From assembly GCA_003598015.1 (NCBI GenBank), contig QZKE01000081.1, positions 1-32,912 on the forward strand: a stretch of DNA of 32,912 nt. Direction: 5' to 3'. Under the pieces are notes generated by a model that saw only the letters and a program-made list of their open reading frames with translations, was not told the DNA's origin and did no database searches. The position numbers were made by a program, and so were the translations under genes. Source of the DNA: Actinomycetota bacterium. Lineage in GTDB: Bacteria; Actinomycetota; Geothermincolia; Geothermincolales; RBG-13-55-18. Of this stretch, positions 8,532 to 17,305 are shown piece by piece (the first letter of the stretch is position 1; every line of letters starts with the position of its first letter).

Positions 8532-10085
8532 TCAGGGTTGTATATAGTAGGTGGAATCTGAGAGATCGTCCGGGTCAAGCAGGCGTTTAACGCCTCGCTG
8601 CCAGAGGTGATAGTTACAGACATCGGGGCCGAAACGCTCATGGGCTTCCGTGCCGGCGAAAAAGGCGAATCCTACCCCTCCCAGGTGATGTTCGATAGTG
8701 GCCTCGGCGCACTCGCGCGCGAATTCCTCGATAGCCTGGAACTGTTCGGGCCGGCGCGAGTCAAAGATGGCCAGCTCCTCCTGGTGGTTGAAGAGGCCGT
8801 TCTCGTAAGGGCCGCCCCAGGCATTGTCCCCCAGATCATCGCATAGCAGCCCCTTTTCTATATACCTGTTCTTGATCGTCTCGCCGTGTTTGGCCTGCAA
8901 GACCGTATTATCCACGCTCTCATCGCCACCAAAGGCCGTGAAGAAATTGCCCCCGCAGCGGAAGATGACGGGGGGCATGTGAGCCCTTACCAGCCCCCAC
9001 CAGAAAACACCCTGCAGGGAGGGGAAATGCTTCAAATCCTGCAGGAACCCCCCAACCTCGTCCACGATCCGCTTCAGGCAACCTTCCTGGTAATCGAACT
9101 CCCCGGAGGAGCCCGCTGCGATAACGAACTGGAAGGTATGCTGGTAGGCTCGCAGGGCGGACCGGAGGGCGGTCTTTCCCTGCAAGCGGCGCCACAGGCG
9201 GGGCATCATGGAAGCCATGGTCAACCCCACGGCATTCTTGCACATGATGTAACCTATCTCAGCCTCGCCTATGCGGTAAGCGGCGTCAGCCCAGCTCTCA
9301 TAGCTGGGGAAATGGCACATGTAGACACGGCTGAATTCCGGCACCCGCACCTGGCCGTCGAAGGCGCCTCCCGCGACCTCTACGCGGGGAGGACCAGGCC
9401 AGTGATAGAGCTTAAGGGCGATCCGGGTGAATACGCCCAAACCACCATCTGCCCCTCCCCAGCCCCGCATGATCCCCCGCAAAGAAGGCCCCGGTCCGTC
9501 GCCGTTGAACCATTCCTCTCCGCTGCCGGGCATCCCGATGCGCAGCAGGTCCCCGGAGGGAAGGACCCATTCCGCCCCCAGCAGGTTGCGCCCGTTGAAC
9601 CCCATGTAGATCCCGCTCCAACCCATGCCGATATGGGAGGTACAGCTGGCCAATGGAGAGGTCCCGCAGCCGGCTCCGATGATATGCAGGTTCAACCCCC
9701 GTTGCATCGCCTCGGCCTGTACCTGCGCGCAGATGGCATAGGGCTCAACGACCGCGTACATGTTCTTCTCGTCGATGTCCAGGATGCGGTCCATGCGGCG
9801 CAGGTCTATCTGGACGACCCCCTCGCCCCCCGGTCCGGCATGCGCCCCCCAACCGGTGCTCAGGGCTTTGAACCTGGCCCGTCTTTCTCCGCATATCCTC
9901 ACCACTGCCTGAACCTCTTCCGTACAGGAGGGAAGGACGACCGCCTCCGGGCGGTGGATCCAGAAATCAGGGTCCGTCTTGTGGAAGGGTTGCCATGCAT
10001 AACCATCGAGGACGGCCGGCTCTCTGGAGATATTATCCTTTCCCACGGCCCGTTCCAGCTCGTCGTAGACGACATCTTCCAGCAC
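8532..10085 (-). CDS. FAD-linked oxidase (FAD_binding_4/PCMH type)
   Basis: A 517-residue flavoenzyme. The N-terminal PCMH-type FAD domain covers about 45-230: RPEAVVLPSCTEEVQAVVRIC, then STGWGAHAGPGGEGVVQIDLRRMDRIL, IGAGCGTSPLASCTSHIGMG, and GLGVFTRIALKLY closing the domain. The C-terminal 270 residues form the substrate/cap domain. Relatives include glycolate oxidase GlcD, 4-cresol dehydrogenase and alkyl-DHAP synthase, so the substrate is probably a hydroxy-acid or phenolic compound, but it cannot be assigned. No His is visible at the usual covalent FAD site. The start is GTG at 10085 with GGGGGAAG about 9 nt upstream. It is divergent from the EamA permease and convergent with the fixX-like gene. 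No iron-sulfur partner (GlcF type) is adjacent. Confidence 0.82.
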   Translation of the reverse strand: MLEDVVYDELERAVGKDNISREPAVLDGYAWQPFHKTDPDFWIHRPEAVVLPSCTEEVQAVVRICGERRARFKALSTGWGAHAGPGGEGVVQIDLRRMDRILDIDEKNMYAVVEPYAICAQVQAEAMQRGLNLHIIGAGCGTSPLASCTSHIGMGWSGIYMGFNGRNLLGAEWVLPSGDLLRIGMPGSGEEWFNGDGPGPSLRGIMRGWGGADGGLGVFTRIALKLYHWPGPPRVEVAGGAFDGQVRVPEFSRVYMCHFPSYESWADAAYRIGEAEIGYIMCKNAVGLTMASMMPRLWRRLQGKTALRSALRAYQHTFQFVIAAGSSGEFDYQEGCLKRIVDEVGGFLQDLKHFPSLQGVFWWGLVRAHMPPVIFRCGGNFFTAFGGDESVDNTVLQAKHGETIKNRYIEKGLLCDDLGDNAWGGPYENGLFNHQEELAIFDSRRPEQFQAIEEFARECAEATIEHHLGGVGFAFFAGTEAHERFGPDVCNYHLWQRGVKRLLDPDDLSDSTYYIQP

Positions 10086-10254
10086 GCTCTGCTTCCCCCT
10101 TCCCGTACACGATAACGCATTTGCGGGTTCCAGGGAGATATACCCTTTTTCTCGGTGCTCTAACCCTTGCCGCGACGTGCCCCCCTACACCTTTTCTCCT
10201 CCATATACTACACTCATTGCTTGACCGGCACGGAACGCGAGCAAGGACATGCTG

Positions 10255-11160
10255 ATGCCAGGCAGGATCGATTTTCTCACCAGGGCACGGCAGGCGGAGC
10301 TGTCCCTTATTGCCATAACCATCATCTGGGGGCTCACCTTCTCCATGGTTAAAGAGACCCTGGAGGTGATGCCGCCCTTCGTCTTCATGTCCTACCGCTT
10401 CGCCCTGGCCTTCCTGGTGATGGCCGCCGTGTGCGGGAAGAGGGTGGCACGCATAGATCGGGGCACCATCGCAGCCGGCCTTCTCCTGGGAGTCTTTCTC
10501 TACGGCGCTTATTCCTTTCAGACCTTCGGCCTGCAGTACACCACGGCCGGAAACGCCGGTTTCATCACCGGGCTCTTCGTGGTCTTCGTCCCCATCCTCT
10601 CCACGGTAGTCCTGCGCAAGAAGCCGGGGCGGCGCTCGGTGTTCTCGGTGATCGTCGCCACCATCGGATTGGGCCTGCTCTCGCTGCAGCCGGGGCTCAA
10701 GGTGAACTCCGGTGACATACTCGTTCTGGCCTGCGCCTTCACCTACTCGCTGCATATCATCTACATGGACCGCTTCGTGCAGCGCTACGACCTGATGCTG
10801 CTGACACTGCTGCAGATGGGGGTGGTGGCCGTGCTCCAGACCGGCTCCGCCCTTATCTTCGAGGACTTCGTCCTCCCTACCGGCGCTTACGCCTGGCTCA
10901 CCATAGTGGTGTGCGGCGTCTTCGCGTCCGCCCTGGCCTTCTTCGTGCAGGCCTGGGCGCAGCGCGAGATATCCCCCGTGCGCACCTCGGTGGTGCTGAT
11001 CATGGAGCCGGTATTCTCGGTATTCTTCGGGATCATCCTACTGGGCGAGACGCTGACCTGGAGAGGATGGCTGGGCTGCGCCCTCATGCTGGCGGGGATG
11101 CTCATCACCGAGATCAAGCCGGAGAGCAGGAGCAGGGGCGATAAGTGGCCGGGGGGTTAG
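10255..11160 (+). CDS. EamA/DMT-family permease
   Basis: A 301-residue integral membrane protein with about ten hydrophobic segments in two repeated EamA halves. The family starts are recognisable: ELSLIAITIIWGLTFSMVKE at about residue 15 and GDILVLACAFTYSLHIIYMD in the second half, with LMEPVFSVFFGIILLGE near the C-terminus. Members export amino acids, metabolites or drugs; the cargo is unknown. An ATG at 10249 is in frame, but the Shine-Dalgarno AAGGA lies 1 nt from it and 7 nt from the ATG at 10255, so 10255 is preferred. A TATACT at 10204-10209 could be a -10 box, but no matching -35 is seen. Confidence 0.88.
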   Translation: MPGRIDFLTRARQAELSLIAITIIWGLTFSMVKETLEVMPPFVFMSYRFALAFLVMAAVCGKRVARIDRGTIAAGLLLGVFLYGAYSFQTFGLQYTTAGNAGFITGLFVVFVPILSTVVLRKKPGRRSVFSVIVATIGLGLLSLQPGLKVNSGDILVLACAFTYSLHIIYMDRFVQRYDLMLLTLLQMGVVAVLQTGSALIFEDFVLPTGAYAWLTIVVCGVFASALAFFVQAWAQREISPVRTSVVLIMEPVFSVFFGIILLGETLTWRGWLGCALMLAGMLITEIKPESRSRGDKWPGG

Positions 11161-11240
11161 GCCGCCCGCTATCATCCCGTATCTGGACCTCGTCTCTATC
11201 TCATTCCCGCGTCCATTGAGCCTGCGCGCAACGATCCGGG

Positions 11241-11987
11241 CTAGAGGTGGGAGAGGATCTTGGAAAAGAAATCTACGGCACGGGGGCTCCTCGGGTTGGT
11301 GAAGATATCCTCCGGCGGCCCCTCCTCGACGATAACGCCGTCGTCCATGAAGATTAGGCGGTCCCCCACCTCCTTGGCGAAGCCCATCTCGTGGGTGACC
11401 ACCATCATGGTCATCCCCTCCCGGGCCAGGTCCTTCATGACGTCCAGCACCTCACTGACCAGTTCCGGGTCGAGGGCTGAGGTCACCTCGTCGAAGAGCA
11501 TGAGGTCGGGGTCCATGGCCAGGGCGCGCGCGATGGCCACGCGTTGCTGCTGGCCCCCGGAGAGGTGCGCGGGGTAAGCATGAGCCTTGTCCTTGAGGCC
11601 AACCCGGTCCAGCAGGCGCATGGCCTTCTCCTCCGCCTCCCCCGAGTTGGACTTCCTTACCTTGAGGGGGGCCAGGGTCACGTTGCGCAGGGTGGTCAGG
11701 TGGGGAAAGAGGTTGAAGCTCTGGAAGACGATGCCTACTTTCTGGCGGATAGTGTTGATATCCGCTTTGTGGTCGGTGACGTCGATGCCCTCGACGTAGA
11801 TGTGGCCGCCGCTGGCGTGCTCGAGGCCGTTTACACAGCGCAGCATGGTGCTCTTGCCGGAGCCGCTGGGGCCCACGATCACCAGTACTTCCGAGGGCTT
11901 GACCTTCAGGTTTATACCCTTGAGCACCTCGTGATGGCCGAACCTCTTGCGGAGATCTACGATCTCCACCATGCAATCGTTATTCAT
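11241..11987 (-). CDS. Polar amino-acid ABC transporter ATP-binding protein
   Basis: A 248-residue ABC ATPase of the GlnQ/HisP class. It shows Walker [10 protein letters not shown] at 39-47, Q-loop [15 protein letters not shown], signature LSGGQQQRV at 142-150, Walker [15 protein letters not shown] from 162, and the H-loop [12 protein letters not shown]. It powers uptake of an amino acid together with the permease and lipoprotein encoded upstream on the same strand. The spacer to the permease is 202 nt and contains a dispersed repeat. Start ATG at 11987 is preceded by GGGAGGGG. Confidence 0.95.
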   Translation of the reverse strand: MNNDCMVEIVDLRKRFGHHEVLKGINLKVKPSEVLVIVGPSGSGKSTMLRCVNGLEHASGGHIYVEGIDVTDHKADINTIRQKVGIVFQSFNLFPHLTTLRNVTLAPLKVRKSNSGEAEEKAMRLLDRVGLKDKAHAYPAHLSGGQQQRVAIARALAMDPDLMLFDEVTSALDPELVSEVLDVMKDLAREGMTMMVVTHEMGFAKEVGDRLIFMDDGVIVEEGPPEDIFTNPRSPRAVDFFSKILSHL

Positions 11988-12038
11988 GACCCCTCCCGGG
12001 ATACGATCCGCTTTCTCCGGACCATATGTACAATCATA

Positions 12039-12088
12039 TTCTTCTCCGAGAAGTCAGGCATAGGGGTCGGGCCTGGACTTATGCCTGA
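12039..12088. repeat. Diverged copy 2 of the MITE-internal repeat
   Basis: In the ATPase-permease spacer, the string from 12051 to 12080 aligns with 3026-3052 with few changes, and 12039-12053 resembles the left end of the 2983 element. It carries its own perfect 9-bp inverted repeat TCAGGCATA (12054-12062) and TATGCCTGA (12080-12088). No right terminus is recognisable, so it is probably a truncated copy. It could also fold as a hairpin in the transporter mRNA. Confidence 0.5.
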
Positions 12089-12189
12089 GCCATATACCCA
12101 GCCTTTCCTCCCCCTCCTTTTGGCCGTTTCGGGCACAGGGGTTATCGTACTCCCCATCTTAATGCATCATCCCCATCATTTGTTACGCC

Positions 12190-13053
12190 TCAATCCTTCA
12201 GAGACAGCCGTGTGGTCATGTACTGCACCAACCGCATCAGGGGGATGGTGATGATCAGGTAGCAGATGGCCGCCCATACCAGGGGGGTGACGTTTGCATA
12301 CCTTCCCATCATCTCCTTGCCGCGGAAGAAGACCTCGGCGAGCCCGATGATCGCGACCAGCGCGGTATCCTTGAGGAGGGCGATGAACTCGTTGGAGAGG
12401 GGCGGGATGACGTTCCTCACCGCCTGGGGCAGGACCACGTAGCGCATGGCCTTGAAGTAGCCCATGCCCAGGGAACGCGCCGCCTCCATCTGCCCCTTGT
12501 GGATGGACTCTATCCCGGCGCGGAAGATCTCCGCCTCGTAGGCCGCGTAGCAGACGGTCAGCGCCAGCACGCCGGCCATGAACCGGCTCAGGTTGAGGCC
12601 GAGATATCCCAGGCCGAAGTAGATGACCACGATCTGCAGGATCAAAGGCATGCCCCTGATAACGTCGATGTACACGGCCGCGAAGAAGCGGAAGGCCTTG
12701 ATGCGCGATATCCTAATCAGGGCGATGATGAGCCCGAGAACGAGGATGAACACCTCGGAGACCACGGCCAGTTCGATGGTGACGACCAGCCCCTTGATAA
12801 CGTATTCCCAGGTCTTGGAGAAGATATTCCAGTTCAGGAACTCGTTCAGGAACCTGTCTATGGCCGGCAGCTCGATCAGCAGGGAAACCACGAATCCCAG
12901 GATAAGCACGGCCAAGCCGTTACCGAGCGCCAGCAGGACCGCCCTTCGCTGGTGAGTACGGAGCATCCTGACAACCAGGACGCAGATCAACGCAACCAGG
13001 GCGAGCACGAGGGCGAACCACAACCACACCAGGGCAGGGGGAACGGATTTCAT
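12190..13053 (-). CDS. Polar amino-acid ABC transporter permease
   Basis: A 287-residue inner-membrane permease of the HisMQ/GlnP class. Two N-terminal hydrophobic segments precede the core; FSKTWEYVIKGLVVTIELAVVSE begins the conserved region, and the EAA loop reads YEAEIFRAGIESIHKGQMEAARSLGMGYFKAMRYVVLPQA. It forms the channel for the ATPase downstream. The frame is open to 13146, but the ATG at 13053 has GGGAG at 8 nt and leads directly into a membrane segment, so 13053 is chosen. A terminator-like hairpin lies between this gene and the upstream lipoprotein gene. Confidence 0.92.
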   Translation of the reverse strand: MKSVPPALVWLWFALVLALVALICVLVVRMLRTHQRRAVLLALGNGLAVLILGFVVSLLIELPAIDRFLNEFLNWNIFSKTWEYVIKGLVVTIELAVVSEVFILVLGLIIALIRISRIKAFRFFAAVYIDVIRGMPLILQIVVIYFGLGYLGLNLSRFMAGVLALTVCYAAYEAEIFRAGIESIHKGQMEAARSLGMGYFKAMRYVVLPQAVRNVIPPLSNEFIALLKDTALVAIIGLAEVFFRGKEMMGRYANVTPLVWAAICYLIITIPLMRLVQYMTTRLSLKD

Positions 13054-13203
13054 GGTCTTTCTCCCGTCATATAACTCCTCGCTCGACGTCCGCAAGGAAG
13101 GTTGGCAGGACGGTACTCGCATATACCGGCGAAAGCGCGGGGGCATCTCCGGATACCCTGGTATATGCCTGCATCGCGCCTCCCTTCATCATCCCAATAA
13201 GAA

Positions 13204-13233
13204 GGGCCTGCACTCTATCCATGGTGCAGGCCC
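13204..13233 (-). terminator. Attenuating terminator between binding protein and permease
   Basis: A perfect 10-bp stem (GGGCCTGCAC at 13204-13213 with its complement at 13224-13233) and a 10-nt loop lie 32 nt after the binding-protein stop. On the minus strand it is followed by TTCTTATT. It probably stops most transcripts after the lipoprotein gene and lets a fraction continue into permease and ATPase, a known way to overproduce the binding protein. The flanking A and T runs make it partly bidirectional. Confidence 0.7.
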
Positions 13234-13265
13234 TTTGCTCACGTCATCGAGGAGTCTATATTTTT

Positions 13266-14075
13266 TTACTCCTCACCGAACCATTCCTCGAATATCATAT
13301 CGTAGGTCCCATCCGCTACCATGTCGGCGAGGGCCACGTTGATGGCATCGAGCAGCTCGTCGTTACCCTTCTTGACGCCTATGCCGTACTGCTCATCCGT
13401 GACCACGGTCGCCACGACCTCGGTCTGGCCGCGGATCTTGCTCAGGTAGGCGTTGACCGGGAAGTCGTTCATTATGGCGTCGATCCTTCCCAGTTCCAGC
13501 TCCTGGAAAGCAAGGAGGATGGTATCGTATTTCCTGATCTCGGCGATGCCTGGTATCTCCTCGGCGGTGAACTGGCCGGTGGTATCCACCTGCACCCCAA
13601 CTACCTTGCCCGCCAGGTCCTCGGGGCCCGTGATATCGGTGGTCCCCTTCTTGACCGCGATGGACTGGTTGGAGTCGATATAGGGATCGCTGAAGTCGAT
13701 CTCGGCCAACCTCTCATCCGTGATGGTCATGGCGGACATGATGATATCGTACTTGTCCGTCTTCAAGCCCGGGATTATGCCTTCCCAAGCCGTGGTGACC
13801 ACTTCGAGCTCCAATCCCAGGCGATCGGCAAGCTCCATGGCGATATCCACGTCGAAGCCCTCCGGTTCCCCGTCGTCCCCGATGCTCTCGAACGGCGGAT
13901 AGGTGGTGTCACTCCCCATGAGGAGCTTGCCCTCCTCCAGGGTGGGGACCGTGACCTCTTCTTCCTTCTTCTCCGTGTCGTCTTTGCTCTCGCCACAGCC
14001 CGTCACCAATACCGTGGCGACAAGGACAAGGGCGAGCATGAGCACCAGGACTGCAAGCAAACCTTTTCTGCCCAT
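13266..14075 (-). CDS. Amino-acid ABC transporter substrate-binding lipoprotein
   Basis: A 269-residue family-3 solute-binding protein. A lipoprotein signal peptide ends in LVTGC with the lipidated Cys at residue 27, followed by an acidic linker. The mature domain has LLMGSDTTYPPFESIGDDGEPEGFDVDIAMELADRLG, KYDIIMSAMTITDERLAEIDFSDPY and a long GxxVGVQxxTTG-type segment, all characteristic of polar amino-acid binders. The anchored protein would deliver its ligand to the permease and ATPase encoded downstream. Start ATG at 14075 has AAAGGAGGG at 3 nt. It has its own promoter at 14115-14143 and a terminator after it. Confidence 0.95.
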   Translation of the reverse strand: MGRKGLLAVLVLMLALVLVATVLVTGCGESKDDTEKKEEEVTVPTLEEGKLLMGSDTTYPPFESIGDDGEPEGFDVDIAMELADRLGLELEVVTTAWEGIIPGLKTDKYDIIMSAMTITDERLAEIDFSDPYIDSNQSIAVKKGTTDITGPEDLAGKVVGVQVDTTGQFTAEEIPGIAEIRKYDTILLAFQELELGRIDAIMNDFPVNAYLSKIRGQTEVVATVVTDEQYGIGVKKGNDELLDAINVALADMVADGTYDMIFEEWFGEE

Positions 14076-14114
14076 CTTCCCTCCTTTAATCCATGAGACT
14101 CGGCAACGGTGAAA

Positions 14115-14143
14115 ATTATATATTCAATCCTCCGTCAAGACAA
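14115..14143 (-). promoter_or_regulatory. Sigma-70 promoter of the amino-acid ABC transporter
   Basis: On the minus strand TTGTCT (14138-14143) and a perfect TATAAT (14115-14120) are 17 nt apart. Start of transcription is expected near 14108, giving a leader of about 33 nt to the lipoprotein gene. Confidence 0.68.
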
Positions 14144-14181
14144 ACCAAGCGGTGGCCGGACAGGCCTTCACCCGCACTAAA

Positions 14182-15294
14182 TCAACGTATCCCCATCACG
14201 CCCACGGCGCGAAGCGGCGGCCTCAGGCCCGTGAGTGCGTTCACCGCCTTCTCATCGATCCCCCGCAGACCCAGGTCTACCGCGAGGTCCATGGAGGCGG
14301 CCATGAGCGACATCTGGGAGAAAGCGATAGGCAGGTCGATCATCCAGAAGGGTTTCTCCATCTTCTCGTAGAGGAATCCCATTTCGACATCTCCGGCCCC
14401 GACTATCGCCGTCCTCCAGGCGTTCTCTACGCCGCAGGCCTGTGCAAGCTTGCCGAGTGCATCCCCCTCCGACACCGCCACGAAATGCCACTTCTGAGCG
14501 TTACCCGCGCTGGGTGCGATGCGGGCCGCCTCGAAGCACGCGTCGACGGCGAGATCGAGAGGGGTATCGCCGCTGCTCTCGCGTTTCTCCTTAAGCTGCT
14601 GCAATAGCCCGCCTATATCCTGGGTGCTCGAGGCGGCAAAAGATCCCCTCGCGAGCTGCGGCTCGGCATAATGCCGGTCCACGCTCTCCAGGTAGGCAAT
14701 TTCCACAAGCGGCTTGCGTTTCCTCGATATCCGCCTGTACATCATGTGGTCCATATCCCTCGCCTTTACCTGCGCCTTCGGCCTGCCGAAGGGGATAACC
14801 GCGGGGACAAACATATCCTTGCCGAGGCCCAGGGCTTCCCTTATCTCCCTCTGGTTGATGCCCCCCAGCCAGCAGGTTCCCATCCCCGCCTCCGTCAGCC
14901 ACAGCACTACATCCTCGGCCGCCACGGACGCCAGCGGCAGCATCTGCGGCCTCTCGCTCCGCACGTCCTCCCTGGGCAGGGCCAGCACGAGGAATCCCCT
15001 TAACGGGGACCTGTTCAGCCACAGGTTGATCTTGCCCTGCATTCCCTTGTGCAGGCGCTGCTTGATCCTCGTCACCAGCGCCGCATCATCCACCACTATC
15101 AGGCTCTCCTCGGCGGAGCCCCGCACGGCAACCGCCAGTCGCGCCGTTTCGCGCAGCTGCTTTACGAGGGGCGCGTCTATCTCGCCCGGAAGATACTTGC
15201 GGTGGGAACGGCGTGCATAGAGGGTCTCCCACAATCCCCAGGGCGTGTCCGAAAAAGAAGGGTAATCCCTCGTCGCGGTCTTGGTCTGTTCCAT
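14182..15294 (-). CDS. Double-module nitroreductase-family protein
   Basis: A 370-residue protein holding two nitroreductase-like halves in one chain. The first has RRSHRKYLPGEID near residue 30 and AAEDVVLWLTEAGMGTCWLGG near 135. The second has DACFEAARIAPSAGNAQKWHFVAV near 265 and FSQMSLMAASMDLAVDLGLRGI near 335. Ordinary nitroreductases are about 200-residue homodimers with FMN at the interface; this resembles the fused TM1586-type group, a single-chain dimer. The substrate is unknown. The frame is open to 15369, but the ATG at 15294 follows GAGGTGGTGAGAAG, so it is chosen. A weak GC hairpin at about 14143-14177, overlapping the next promoter, may terminate it. Confidence 0.82.
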   Translation of the reverse strand: MEQTKTATRDYPSFSDTPWGLWETLYARRSHRKYLPGEIDAPLVKQLRETARLAVAVRGSAEESLIVVDDAALVTRIKQRLHKGMQGKINLWLNRSPLRGFLVLALPREDVRSERPQMLPLASVAAEDVVLWLTEAGMGTCWLGGINQREIREALGLGKDMFVPAVIPFGRPKAQVKARDMDHMMYRRISRKRKPLVEIAYLESVDRHYAEPQLARGSFAASSTQDIGGLLQQLKEKRESSGDTPLDLAVDACFEAARIAPSAGNAQKWHFVAVSEGDALGKLAQACGVENAWRTAIVGAGDVEMGFLYEKMEKPFWMIDLPIAFSQMSLMAASMDLAVDLGLRGIDEKAVNALTGLRPPLRAVGVMGIR

Positions 15295-15393
15295 CTTCTC
15301 ACCACCTCGAACGCTTCTTCGACCTGCAGTTCCCACAACCATACCATAACTCCTGCCATAAGGACGCATCCGGGGCGTACGCGCAGATGGCGT

Positions 15394-15424
15394 AAAAAGG
15401 CGCTCCCCGCCAGGGAGGAACGCC
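15394..15424 (-). terminator. Rho-independent terminator after the receiver gene
   Basis: On the minus strand an imperfect GC-rich stem (GGCGTTCC side with GGAGCGCC side, 15399-15424) is followed by five T residues (15394-15398). It lies about 70 nt after the stop at 15494 and ends the fdhA-to-receiver gene series. Confidence 0.68.
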
Positions 15425-15493
15425 CATACTTGCGAGATCTTTGGGTCTTATCTCATTTCTTCTCTTGCAGCGGTGGTCCCACCGCTCCCGTTT

Positions 15494-15874
15494 TCACTCT
15501 CCGATTAGCTTCTTCACCCTCTCAAAGAGGACTTCCGGATCCACTGGCTTCTCCACGTAATCATCGGCGGAGACCTCCATGCCCCTGCTGCGCGGTATCT
15601 CGGTCTCCTTGGTCATGCGCGAGCCGAAGCTGGTCAGGAGCATGAGTGGGATCGCTTTCAATTCGTCATCGCCGGCGATCTCGTCTGCGGCGGTAAATCC
15701 GTCTTCAACGGGCATGATCACGTCCAGGATGATCAGGTCGGGCTTCTCCTCCCTCGCCTTGGCTATGCCTTCGTTTCCGTCGTATGCCACTACCACCTCG
15801 TATTTTTCCTCCAGCAGAGTGCGCGTCGACTCGACGAAATCCTTGTCATCGTCAACGAGTAGAATCTTTTTCAT
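15494..15874 (-). CDS. Single-domain response regulator (receiver 1)
   Basis: A 126-residue CheY-like receiver without output domain. It has the acidic pocket DDD at 8-10, the phosphorylatable Asp51 in LIILDVIMP, Thr81, and Lys109 in YVEKPVD, so all phosphotransfer residues are present. It is last in the minus-strand series that includes a histidine kinase (17302-18573). A 103-nt gap separates it from receiver 2, so separate expression is possible. AAGGAGGG precedes the ATG at 15874. It is a likely phospho-acceptor for the nearby kinase; the output partner is not evident. Confidence 0.92.
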   Translation of the reverse strand: MKKILLVDDDKDFVESTRTLLEEKYEVVVAYDGNEGIAKAREEKPDLIILDVIMPVEDGFTAADEIAGDDELKAIPLMLLTSFGSRMTKETEIPRSRGMEVSADDYVEKPVDPEVLFERVKKLIGE

Positions 15875-15977
15875 TCGCCGTTCCCTCCTTGGTTCTATAT
15901 GTTCTACGACTCTTTCCCAAGTTTAGCAGCCCCGACTCCCAGTTACTAATTCTTCGCCTGAGGAAAATATAAACGTA

Positions 15978-16373
15978 TTATTCCTTTCTTGCCAATATCT
16001 TGCGGACTCTCTCCATCACCACGTCGGGGTCGATGGGCTTCTCCACGTAATCGTCGACATCCATGCGCATGCCCGTTTCCAGCTCGTAGCGGCGCTGGCT
16101 CGCCTCTTCCCGTACGGAAGTCAACACGAGGATGGGGACGTCCTTCCATTTGGACCAGCGGGGATCCTGAAGGGTCTTGCACACACCGTATCCATCCAGC
16201 TTGGGCATGAGGAGATCCAGGATGATCAGGTCCGGGTTCTCCTCTTTGATACGCTTGAGGCCCTCCTCTCCATCGCCGGCCGAGACGACATCGTAGCCTT
16301 CTCCCTCCAGGAGCACGTAAAGGGCGTCTACGATGTCCGGGTCGTCGTCAACAATCAGAATCTTTGCCGCCAT
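15978..16373 (-). CDS. Single-domain response regulator (receiver 2)
   Basis: A 131-residue stand-alone receiver with Asp9, Asp10 and Asp11 in VDDDPDIVD, the phospho-acceptor Asp53 in LIILDLLMPKLDGYG, Thr85 and Lys113 in YVEKPID. There is no DNA-binding or enzymatic output domain. It starts 14 nt after the metF stop with AAGGAGGTG upstream, so it is almost certainly on the metF transcript. It is similar to receiver 1, especially around the C-terminal DDYVEKP block, suggesting a local duplication. Confidence 0.93.
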   Translation of the reverse strand: MAAKILIVDDDPDIVDALYVLLEGEGYDVVSAGDGEEGLKRIKEENPDLIILDLLMPKLDGYGVCKTLQDPRWSKWKDVPILVLTSVREEASQRRYELETGMRMDVDDYVEKPIDPDVVMERVRKILARKE

Positions 16374-16387
16374 CTATCAGCACCTCC

Positions 16388-17305
16388 TTATAGCACCGGC
16401 CGCGGCAACAGTCCCGCTCTCTCCATGATCTCAGGCACTATCTCCTCCCATCCCACCGCCTGCACATGGATCCCGTGAACACCTTGTATCTGTTTTACCT
16501 GCTCGATGATCTCGAGGATGAAATCAATCCCCTCTTCCTTGACATCCTTCGCGTCCTCGAGCCTCTTGATCATCTCGTCGGGGACCTCCACCCCGGAGAC
16601 GAATTTCTTCATATATCTTGCCATACCAACGGACTTAACGGGAATAATCCCCGCCAGGATATGTGTTTTCTCGTCAATGCCCGCATCGCATATCTCCTCC
16701 ATCCAGCGGGAGAACTTAGGCACGTCGTAAACCGCCTGGGTCTGGATGAAATCCGCCCCGGCCGCGATTTTCTTGGCCAGCCTGGCGGTGCGGAATTCAA
16801 AGGGGTCGGCATAGGGGTTCTCCACCGCCCCTATGAAAAGGGGGACGTCCCCCGCTACTTCCTCCCCGCAGATGAACTTGTGCTCGTCCCGCATCATCCT
16901 GACCGTCTGTATCAGCTGTACGGAATCGATATCGAACACCCCTTTCGCCTCGGGGTGATTCCCGAACTTCACGTGGTCCCCGGAGAGGCATAGTATGTTC
17001 TTTATATCCAGCGCCACCGCTCCCAGGATGTCACCCTGCAGCCTTATGCGGTTGGCGTCCCGGCACAGCGTCTGCATGACGGCGTCAAGCCCCATGCGGC
17101 GCAGTATGGCACAGGAGGCCAGGCTGCACAGGCGCACCACCCCCGTCTGATGGTCGGTGACGTTGAAGGCATCGGCGGCGTGTCCGATCTCCTCTCCGTG
17201 CGCTTCTATCACCCTCGCCGATCCGCTCTTCGGCGGGCCTATCTCAGCCGTGACTGCGAAATGGCCCGCTTCCAGAACGCGTTCCAGGTTGCTTCCGGAT
17301 TTCAC
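16388..17305 (-). CDS. metF: 5,10-methylenetetrahydrofolate reductase
   Basis: A 305-residue TIM-barrel flavoenzyme of the MTHFR family. It opens with FAVTAEIGPPKSGSARV (the catalytic Glu is in AEIGPPK), then DAFNVTDHQTGVVRLCSLASC, NILCLSGDHVKFGNHPEAKGVFDIDS, and FIQTQAVYDVPKFSRWMEE, which closes the barrel. It reduces methylene-THF to methyl-THF in the methyl branch of the Wood-Ljungdahl pathway or for methionine synthesis. Its start overlaps the histidine kinase stop by 4 nt (ATGA). Together with metV two genes upstream, it matches the acetogen-type MetVF pair rather than the NADH-dependent enzyme of Escherichia coli. Confidence 0.93.
   Translation of the reverse strand: MKSGSNLERVLEAGHFAVTAEIGPPKSGSARVIEAHGEEIGHAADAFNVTDHQTGVVRLCSLASCAILRRMGLDAVMQTLCRDANRIRLQGDILGAVALDIKNILCLSGDHVKFGNHPEAKGVFDIDSVQLIQTVRMMRDEHKFICGEEVAGDVPLFIGAVENPYADPFEFRTARLAKKIAAGADFIQTQAVYDVPKFSRWMEEICDAGIDEKTHILAGIIPVKSVGMARYMKKFVSGVEVPDEMIKRLEDAKDVKEEGIDFILEIIEQVKQIQGVHGIHVQAVGWEEIVPEIMERAGLLPRPVL

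Noticed and set aside
8886-10115. 409-residue plus-strand ORF
   Set aside because: It is antisense to the FAD-linked oxidase, which has clear domain motifs; the shadow has none.
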